From NCBI GenBank assembly GCA_964058805.1, contig CAXKVV010001328.1:1-28787 (forward strand): a stretch of DNA of 28,787 nucleotides, in the 5' to 3' direction. A model generated the notes under the pieces. It saw nothing but the letters and a program-made list of their open reading frames with translations. It ran no database searches and had not been told where the DNA came from. A program made the translations under genes and the position numbers. This document shows positions 20,942-28,787 of this stretch, in pieces (position 1 is the first letter of the stretch; each line of letters begins with the position of its first letter). The stretch comes from Schoenoplectus triqueter (taxonomy: Eukaryota > Streptophyta > Magnoliopsida > Poales > Cyperaceae).

Positions 20942-21299
20942 GATGGGTTGATAACTAATAATTTTGATAATGTTAACGACCAACTTCATATAAGTTCATA
21001 AAAATTCTTAAAAATGAAAAGAACTTTATAACATATTCTTAAAATTATGGATTGAATGCAATCTGAATGTCATTTAATATTCCATCAAAGGTTATTAAAG
21101 TTAAACCATTAAAATTATCACATAATTTAGATAGATTTTAATGGAATTTCTATGATATTCAAATTGCATAAAAATTGAATAACAATCAATTCATAACTAC
21201 AAGAATATATTCATATTTTTTTATTTTTAAATTTTCTATGAATTTATATGAGATTGATTGTCAAGATAAGAAAAATTATTAGTTGTCAAAAGATCCCAC
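20942..21299. mobile_element. Second foldback MITE related to the GPT intron element
   Basis: Ends GATGGG and inverted GTGGGATC, with an inverted pair attgattgtcaagata / gataatgttaacgacc and an inner atcaaaggttattaaa segment, repeat the layout of 17488-17881. Flanks gatataaaa and ttataaaag form an imperfect target duplication. The more degraded arms suggest an older insertion. Confidence 0.65.
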
Positions 21300-21952
21300 T
21301 TATAAAAGAAAATTAAGTTATTGATTATATAAGCGAAGTTTCCAAAATAAAAACTTATTAATATTGCTGGTAACTAACAACTTTTCTCATATCATTGTTG
21401 CAGAATAAAATCTATGAAATAGAATTTATGTCAGAAAAATAATGCTTTAGTGAGGACATTTACAACAAGCATTTCAATTTAAAAATTCTGTGAAAATTGT
21501 CTTCCTAATAGAAAGTACTTATCACAAAACAAAAGAAAATTTTCATGACTTTTATAAAGAAAAGCTACTTGTTTTCTTTTTTCTTCAACTTCACGAATGG
21601 TATAGCTCCTTGCTAGCGATTCAGTTTGGCAGCAGTATATATAGGATTGTTTGTTTTTTACTTTGTGTAATGAACTGTTTTTGTTTTGTATGATTTTTCG
21701 AAAAGTAATGAAAAATAATAGATATTTTGTTTGTTTTTATCCAAAAAAAGAGCGATTTCAGTTTGGCTGAAAATAATCTTTCACTGTAAAAATAAATAAA
21801 TTACAAGTAATCAGCCAAATTCGCAGACGCAACGTCGACAGGCTGTCAGCAGCGTGTCCTGTTTTCTCCTTCAATTTTGTTTCTTCCTTTTGGACGTTGT
21901 TTAACTTCATTTAGTGAATCTCACTAAAAATGACGACAATTAGTGAACAAAA
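21300..21952. other. AT-rich spacer
   Basis: No gene or repeat is recognised. The open frame at 21490-21693 is rich in Phe, Leu and Cys, as expected of chance translation of T-rich DNA. Confidence 0.4.
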
Positions 21953-22230
21953 ATTAATCAATACTAGGAAAAATATTCACCATAAAAAGATCAAAATTAA
22001 ACTAATTCAATAGATACTAGGTTGAAATTTTTTTTCGTCGTATGCAAGAAACGTCATTTTTTTTCTTGATCTAGTCAATATTACTAAAACTAATTACTAA
22101 TTAATACATAAATAATTAGTATTCAGAAAAATTCACCGTGAAGAGTAAAATTAAATAAATTCAACAGTACTATGTTATTTTTTAATTTCAGTGGTATGAA
22201 AGAAACTTTATTTTCTTTTTCTTTCAAAAC
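21953..22230. repeat. Diverged direct repeat, two units of ~120-130 bp
   Basis: Unit 1 (~21953-22078) and unit 2 (~22108-22230) share the order aatattcacc, aaaattaaa..aattcaa, tacta.gtt, gtatgaaagaaac and a T-rich tail. They look like an old tandem duplication, possibly of a short interspersed element. No coding capacity. Confidence 0.5.
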
Positions 22231-22320
22231 ATTGCTAGATCTAGAAGAGAATTAAGTGGCAGTAACTTCGCCTTCGGCCATTAGACTGGAACTTAATTAA
22301 TTGGAGGCTTGGAGCACATA

Positions 22321-22677
22321 GGCCAGTAATAATAATAATTATTAAATTAATATTATTAAAAATAAGAGTGAGAACCGTAAAATTTTAAATATACGAATGG
22401 CAGCGCGTCACTGAAACGCGCCACTGCTAGTTGCGCATTTCATTATTTTTATGAAACGCATCACTGTCAGTGACGCGTTTGCTTCTTATATATACAAAAC
22501 GCGCAGCGCCTCTCCATCTCACTTGCGCGGGGTTTGGACGAAACGCGCCACTGGCAGTGACGCATTTCATTACGTCACTGGCAGTGGCGCGCTGCCATTC
22601 TTATATTTGAAATTTTACGGATCTCACTCTTATTTTTAATAATATTAATTTAATAATAATTATTAATAATAAAAACT
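22321..22677. mobile_element. CpG-rich foldback element (357 bp)
   Basis: Two long inverted arms share attaaattaatattattaa, then aaaataagagtgag, a ccgtaaaattt segment and aatggcagcgcg. They enclose a centre (22400-22600) with repeated CGCGyCACTG and CAGTGrCGCG words that are themselves palindromic. The element is bordered by the direct repeat gcacata (22314-22320 and 22678-22684), possibly part of an 8-bp hAT duplication with one mismatch. The centre is strikingly GC- and CpG-rich against very AT-rich surroundings. The open frame at 22451-22639 is a by-product. Confidence 0.75.
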
Positions 22678-22872
22678 GCACATATGCTGCTTTATTGTAA
22701 GTTGGTGATCATGTGATAGCCTGCGCGGCAACGGTGAGCTAGCCATTAGAGTAGACTAGGAATTAGGAAACGGAAAAGCAATGGATACTTTAAGGACCTG
22801 TTTGGTAACTATTTTTCTTCTGGAATTAACTGGAAGAGCCGTTCTTCTCGAAGAAAAACTACCAAACACATA

Positions 22873-24645
22873 GGGAGTGTTTGGCACTCAATGGAATAGT
22901 AAAAAGTTAGAATAGAATAGTTATTCCAACAAATTAATTTGCCAAATGAATTTTAGACTAAGTAGAAGAGTGCGGAATAGTGCTAATTCGGTATACCAAG
23001 TTATATGTGGTATATCGGATTAGCTCTCGTCGGAATAGCGATTATTGTTTGATTATGTTATATTATATTATTATATCATGATTATAATTATAATTATGAT
23101 TTATTATTATATTATTAGTATGATTATAATTCATTATTATATTAATATTATGATGATTATTTATTTATTATTATATAATATTATTATAATAATTATAGTT
23201 ATTATTATATTAATATCATTGTTAGTATTGTTATTACATGATTAATTTTACTATTATTTATTTTTATAATAATTATGATTTTAGTATTATATTATTATAT
23301 TATGATTATAATTTATTATTATATTATTATATAATAATTATGATTATATTATTATGCTTATGACTATGATTATTATTACATATTATTATTTTATTATTAT
23401 ATTATTATGATTATAATTATTTATTATTATATTATATTATATTATAATTATATTATTATAATTATAATTATTTATTATTATTATATTATGATTATGATTA
23501 TAATTTTTAATTATATTATTATATTATTATGATTAGAATTATGATTATAATTTATTATTATTATATTATCATTATTCTCATTACTATTATCATTATTATT
23601 ATTACTATTATTATTATTTTAATTTTAATTATAATTTATTATTATTAATATATTATTATATTAAGATTATGGATTATGATTATTTTTATTATATTATCAT
23701 GATTATTATTATTATATTATCATTATTATTATATTATATTATATTATATTATATGATGATTATATTATAATTATTATTATTTATTATTATTATTATATTA
23801 TGATTATGATTATAATTTTTAATTATATTATTATATTATTATGATTATAATTATAATTATAATTTATTATTATTATATTATTATATTATCATTATTATTA
23901 TTACTATTATCATTATTATTATTACAATTATTATTATTTTAATTATAATTATTATTTATTATTATTAATATATTATTATATTAAGATTATGAATTATGAT
24001 TATTATTATTATATTATCATGATTATTATTATTATATTATCATTATTATTATTATATTATATTATATTATATTATGATTATATTATAATTATATTATTAT
24101 AATTATTATTATTTATTATTATTATATTATGAATATGATTATAATTTTTAATTATATTATTATATTATTATGATTATAATATAATTATAATTTATTATTA
24201 TTATATTATCATTATTATTATTACTATTATCATTATTATTATTACTATTATTATTATTTTAATTTTAATTATAATTTATTATTATTAATATATTATTATA
24301 TTACGATTATGGATTATGATTATGATTATTATATTATCATGATTATTATTATTATATTATCATTATTATTATTATTATATTATGATTATATTATAATTAT
24401 ATTATTATAATAATAATGATTATTATTATAATTATATTATGATTATGATTATAATTTTAATTATATTATTATATTATTATGATTATAATTATGATTATAA
24501 TTTATTATTATATTATTATATTATCATTATTATTATTACTATTATCATTATTATTATTACTATTATTAATATTTTAATTATAATTATAATTTATTATTAT
24601 TAATATATTCTTATATTAAGATTATGGATTATGATTATTATATTA

Positions 24646-24680
<35 letters not shown>

Positions 24681-24879
24681 TTACTATTATTATTATCATC
24701 ATTATTATTGTTAGTATCATAATTATCCATATTTTAACTATTCTGATTAACAACTGCCAAACGATATTTTCTCTCTTCCGAATAGTCAAGAATACCACTC
24801 TTCTAAAAATACACTATTCTATCACTCTTCCAAAATTACCACTCTTCCAAAACTATTCCTTGATTTGCCAAACGAACCC
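22873..24879. mobile_element. Inner MITE carrying the AT satellite
   Basis: The left end GGGAGTGTTTGGCACTC and the inverted right end GGGTTCGTTTGGCAAATC match in most positions, and both continue with aaggaatag/aatggaatag. The trinucleotide ata flanks each side, compatible with a 3-bp PIF/Harbinger-like duplication. The natural body is only a few hundred bases; the remaining ~1.7 kb is expanded AT satellite. Confidence 0.6.
23045..24735. repeat. TTA/ATT/TCA satellite with ~320-bp higher-order units
   Basis: About 1.7 kb is built almost entirely of TTA, ATT, ATG and TCA triplets. It is not a simple run. The marker attattaatatattatta followed by ttaagattatggattatg recurs at 23641, 23961, 24281 and 24596, spacings of 320, 320 and 315 bp, and the sequence between the markers aligns over the whole length. 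A diverged copy precedes the first marker from about 23341. The open frame at 23045-23245 is a by-product. Confidence 0.85.
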
Positions 24880-25220
24880 ATATAGAATAAAGTAGAATTG
24901 AGTCTAAAACAGCTGGAAGTTTTTCTTCCACCAATTTGGTGGAAGAGCATTTCTTCCGGAAGAAAGCCCATAGTCCATCTTGAATTTCCCGTTGTTGAAT
25001 TTGTTTATTATTTCTCTCTCTCACCACTTGCACAACTTTAACCAATCAATCTATTATTTAAAGCTTATTTCTCTCTCACCACCTGCTGTGCATGTATTAC
25101 TTCCTATACAACACAACCAAACACAAACTCTAAATGTTGGAAGAAACGAGAACAAAATTTCTTCTGAAATACATGTCTTCCATCTTCTTCTGGAAGTAAA
25201 GCCTGGTGCCAAACAGACCC

Positions 25221-28136
25221 AAAAGAAGAAACTAAGCAATCATTTGACAGTAAAAAAATATTTTTCCTCAAAAAAGATGACAGTAAGCTTATACAATTTT
25301 AAATTTCTGTTAAAAATAATATTCGTCCGAATTTTGAACTTATAACTCTAAAAAAATATTACATTTTTAGTTTAAAAAAGTAGGCTTAATTAATCTGACT
25401 TTGGCTGAGATTGAATAGTAAATTAGTGAACTTGATAAATTAGTATTTTTTTTCTACTTTCTCTTTCAAAATGTTGAGTTATAAACTTTTGCAATCATTT
25501 TTTAAGAAAAAAAATCGTTAATTTAATTTTAGTCGACCAAATCGTAGTTTTTCCCCCTCTCGTTCATCTATGTCCGTCATTTTTTTTTCACTGAATGTGT
25601 ACTGGTGATAGCAATCATTCCAATTTCCTGCACAGATTTTTGCATACAATAATTGTTTTCACTGTACAAAAAGAAGTATCATTTTCATCCAAACCAGTGA
25701 GTACTCCTTCCTACGCATGCAGTTTGTTTAATTTCCTCTACACTTTTATTTATTTTCTCTTTAATTCATAATAATTTTGATCCCCAGTTCAACACTGCCA
25801 AGATGCTTTTATATATTTCTCATATTGCAAACCATGAAAAAATGCCAAGAAGAACGAAAAGTGACATTGAGGGCCAAGAAATTTGTTGCCAAGTTAATGT
25901 TTGGTGTCGAGCACTCCACCACCGTGTTGAACCGCCTCTTGGATTCTTTCTCACATTAAGAAGTCCGGACAAAACACAGAGAGCAGAGCTGCTTACACCC
26001 GTCGAAAGCGAACAGTGTGTTCATTATCAGATTGAATTCATTGCATGTGTGCATGTGTTAATTACTTGTTAATTTGTTGGTTGTTGGTTGTTGTTGGCTT
26101 GTTGCCCCCCAGAGAGTAACGGGACATACAGCTGTCCATATTTTGTAGAAGAAATACTCATGACGTACCGCACATTTGGATCATGTGTAAATTAGAAAAT
26201 AATACTAAAGGTGTAAGCGTCTGAAACCAAACATAATTAGGTTGGGATATCATATATAGTACTTTGGTCATAGAGACTAGAGAGGATATTCCTACTAAAA
26301 AAAAATGCAATTCTTGGTTTTTCAAAAAAATAATATAATATGTTGAGATTTTGTGAACTGCTTGATATTCGGTGAAAAAAAACTATTCTGCTACGAGGTT
26401 GAAATTCAGGCCAAAACTAAATTAGTTCGTCTAATTTTCTTTTTTCTTTTTTTTTAAGAAGAAAATTTGGATTATTTTTCATTCAAATGAAAGGTAGCTA
26501 GTCGAAAATATAGAAAATCAAGTCTGGGGGCTTGAACAGGAAAAATGGAAGTTGTCAGGAAGCCTGGATTTGGTGTTTCGTTAGTTAGGATATGCCGCAA
26601 TTCTTACCACTATTTAGTGATGTTCTTAGTTTTAATTTAACTTTTAAAAGTTATTCGATCATAAAAAATATCGAGTGAAAAAATTATAAATAGCATTTTA
26701 ATCAATAAATTTATTTATATATCAATTATGTTAAAATATTATTATTGAAATTTATTGTACCGTAAAGGAAAAAAAAAAGTAAAGTTTAAAAATTAAAGTT
26801 ATGATAATCAGATAATAGATTACTTTATTTTTATGTACTCTTGATTTACTATATAAATATATAATTTCAGTTGAAAAAAATTAAAGTTATGATATAACAC
26901 TCATCATTCTTCGTAATTCATAAAGCGTAATTATACCACTTATTTTTCTTTCTCTTTTCATTAAACTTTTTTTATGAAAAGTCATATTTCTCATGCTTCC
27001 TTTTCTAAATATTCTCATATTAATTCTTCCACATCAAACAGTTGTAAAATTGAATAAGATATTAATATTATTGAATAAGTAGGCTTTAATATATGTTTAT
27101 ATAAAAATCTGGTTCATAAACTTTAGAGCAGATTTTTTTTTGTTCATTTTTTGCTCGTGCCTTCTATGAACTTCATAAGAATAAAATTCAAGCACGCCTA
27201 TCTATGGTGTTCTATATAAACAACAATAGACCGAGCTCAGGAGGCAGGCTAGAGTGCAGGGACGGTTGATCACGCGGCGTCCGGTACCTACTCTTGGATT
27301 GGTCCCATCAGACTTTTGGCATCTTCATTCTCCGGTCTATATCACTGGAAATTTCATTGGCTGTTACATTGAATCCGCTTTAAAATAATTATTTTTGACT
27401 ACGGTTAGTTTGACAATTTTGATAATAAAATTTTAAATAAACTCAAAATTTTAAAAATATAAATTCGAAAATATATTTATAAATATTTTTTATTATCTAT
27501 ATTATATTATAAATAATGTATATTTTGAAGACATTCATTCATATTATCAGATAATACGTGATGATCAAAATATCTATATTCAATTTATGATTGAGATTGA
27601 TTGATTTTATAAAAATGACAATTCATATTTCAATCAAACTCATCGCTCATCTTCATTCCATTTGTTATTTTTGCAAATGCATTTATAGGAGGCATAAAAA
27701 ATTAATAATGAAAAAATGATTAAGGTGAAACTTAACTTTTCTGATGTGAAAAAATTAATAGTAAAATAATTTCGCTCTCCTCATTTAATATAATGTATGT
27801 AATATATTTAAGGCCAAACTTAACTTTTAAAACGATCATTTATTGATTATTATGTATTTAATTATATTATTTATTATTATAATTATCATTATTACTTCCC
27901 ATTTAAAAATATTGTGTCTAAATTTTCTTCAATGTGAAATTTTATTAAATATATTTAAAATTATATATTATTAATAATTTATTTAAGTATTTTATTATCA
28001 TGGTGAATCTCGAATTACAAACCTAATCATCACCGCATCCAGCATGTCATCACTGGTTCGCTCACTGAATTATCTCTCCTCTTTCCGAAACAAAAAAAAA
28101 AAGAGTTTCTTCTCTTTGCTTCAATATATAGAGAGA
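25221..28136. other. AT-rich spacer with a few higher-GC patches
   Basis: No gene is recognised. A patch of more balanced composition at 25770-26100 carries two overlapping open frames (see the separate entry). Another at 27211-27330 has a TATA-like tatataaac at ~27211-27220 followed by about 100 bp of GC-rich sequence with no open frame of note. The remainder is poly-A/T rich. Confidence 0.45.
25837..25959 (+). CDS. Possible small ORF, unrecognised
   Basis: A frame from the in-frame ATG at 25834-25836 reads MKKCQEERKVTLRAKKFVAK and continues to DSFSH, about 41 codons. The basic, helix-like composition and moderate GC make it more gene-like than its surroundings. A longer frame (25803-26072, 89 codons) overlaps it in another phase. 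I recognise no domain. It could be a diverged exon, a small peptide gene or chance. Confidence 0.15.
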   Translation, partial: KKCQEERKVTLRAKKFVAKLMFGVEHSTTVLNRLLDSFSH

Positions 28137-28529
28137 TGTGTTATGGTGTTTTGTAAAACAAAAAACTCATATTATTTTGGGGTGAGATTTAATATCTCAA
28201 AATCTCAAATGATAAATCTAAGTTGTTCAATAATTTCTTCATATCAAAATCTTGTGGGATATTAAATTTTATAATTTTTTGAGTTTTCTAACTATTTCTT
28301 AAATTATTTTTAAAATCAATCTTGTTTAACATAAAAAATAGTCTATTTCAGGTCCGATTTTATAAAATAATTTTAAAAATAGTTAGAAAGCTCAAAAAAT
28401 CATGAAATATAATATTTCATAAGATTTTAATATGAAGAAATTATTGAGTAACTTAGATTGACCATTTGAGATCTCAAGATATTAAATCTCACCCCAAAGC
28501 AATATGGGGTTTTTGCTTTATAAAGCATC

Positions 28530-28537
<8 letters not shown>
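28137..28537. mobile_element. Long-arm foldback MITE (401 bp)
   Basis: TGTGTTATGGTG at the left faces an inverted TGTGTTATGATG at the right, and the arms stay paired for about 180 bp each (for example ttggggtgagatttaatatc in both) around a loop of a few tens of bases. It has no coding capacity. Transcribed, it would form a long, nearly continuous hairpin. The right end grades into an (AC)n run. Confidence 0.85.

Positions 28538-28586
<49 letters not shown>
28533..28586. repeat. Compound microsatellite (AC)14(AT)13
   Basis: Fourteen AC units (28533-28560) run directly into thirteen AT units (28561-28586). The array starts within the right end of the foldback element, whose last bases (acaca) probably seeded it. 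Confidence 0.98.
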
Positions 28587-28787
28587 GGAGACTTTACGGT
28601 ACTTCGCGAAACAAAGAGGAGTTTGTTTCAGTTTTAAATCTCATATACCGAAAGCTCACAATATCAATCTAATTAATATACAATAATCTAGATATTAAAA
28701 ACTTATTGAATATCAAATTTTACTATTTTTGAAGCTTTGTAACTATTTTTTATTTTTGAAAGATGACAAATTTATAGCTGCACCTAT
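28587..28787. other. AT-rich end of the window
   Basis: Nothing recognisable is seen in the last 200 bases. Confidence 0.4.

Larger units (their letters stand above)
22794..25220. mobile_element. Outer foldback element with nested insertion
   Basis: The left end GGACCTGTTTGGTAAC and the inverted right end GGGTCTGTTTGGCACC are terminal inverted repeats of the common plant MITE type with GTTTGG ends. Close to both ends lie purine/pyrimidine-rich pieces with ttcttctggaa. The first 75 bp (to 22868) also form a hairpin of their own. A second element (22873-24879) is nested inside. The target duplication is not clear (taa against aaa). Confidence 0.55.

Noticed and set aside
22400..22600. Regularly spaced repeated words that might suggest a CRISPR-like array
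   Set aside because: The words are inverted and direct palindromes inside a transposon-like foldback in a plant genome, with no unique spacers of constant length.
22451..22639. 62-codon open frame inside the CpG-rich foldback
   Set aside because: It follows the palindromic words of the element, and no protein family is recognised.
23045..23245. Open frame of 66 codons made of Ile, Met, Tyr and Leu
   Set aside because: It is a translation of the TTA/ATT satellite; the composition is fully explained by the repeat.

Overview
The window is nuclear DNA of a flowering plant, most likely a eudicot. Its three genes are plant-specific or plant-typical: two encode plastid proteins with intron-exon structure and the third is a plant cell-wall-type Golgi glycosyltransferase. 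Intergenic DNA is very AT-rich and crowded with small non-autonomous transposons. No species name can be supported from the sequence alone.

Layout. (1) 151-1961, minus: five exons of a CURT1-type thylakoid curvature protein, closest to CURT1B; the last exon lies beyond the left edge. (2) 1962-4376: AT-rich spacer containing the CURT1 promoter. (3) 4517-5818, plus: an intact single-exon GT34 glycosyltransferase of the galactomannan/galactoglucomannan galactosyltransferase (MUCI10-like) type, with a G-box and a small upstream ORF in its leader. (4) 5819-8380: spacer without recognisable genes. (5) 8383-14280: a nest of transposon debris. It holds ACCCG-rich hAT-like repeats, a probable solo LTR with a 5-bp target duplication, a rearranged fragment of glucose-6-phosphate/phosphate translocator exon 2, and a decayed 2.8-kb hAT element that still shows the dimerisation domain of its transposase. 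(6) 14670-16730: tandem repeats and spacer, with a doubled G-box block. (7) 17104-19876, minus: a complete five-exon plastid glucose-6-phosphate/phosphate translocator (GPT, 384 aa) with a foldback element in intron 3. (8) 20400-25220: a dense run of MITEs. One is a CpG-rich foldback. A pair of nested foldbacks encloses a 1.7-kb TTA/ATT satellite organised in ~320-bp higher-order units. (9) 25221-28787: AT-rich spacer, a long 400-bp foldback and a compound (AC)n(AT)n microsatellite.

Two of the genes act in the plastid: CURT1 bends thylakoid membranes at grana margins, and GPT imports glucose-6-phosphate for starch synthesis and the oxidative pentose phosphate pathway. The GT34 enzyme acts in the Golgi on hemicellulose or mucilage. 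They are not an operon and nothing indicates a joint pathway. I found no convincing new biochemical system. The most unusual items are the chimeric GPT fragment buried among transposons, the higher-order AT satellite inside nested MITEs, and the CpG-rich foldback.
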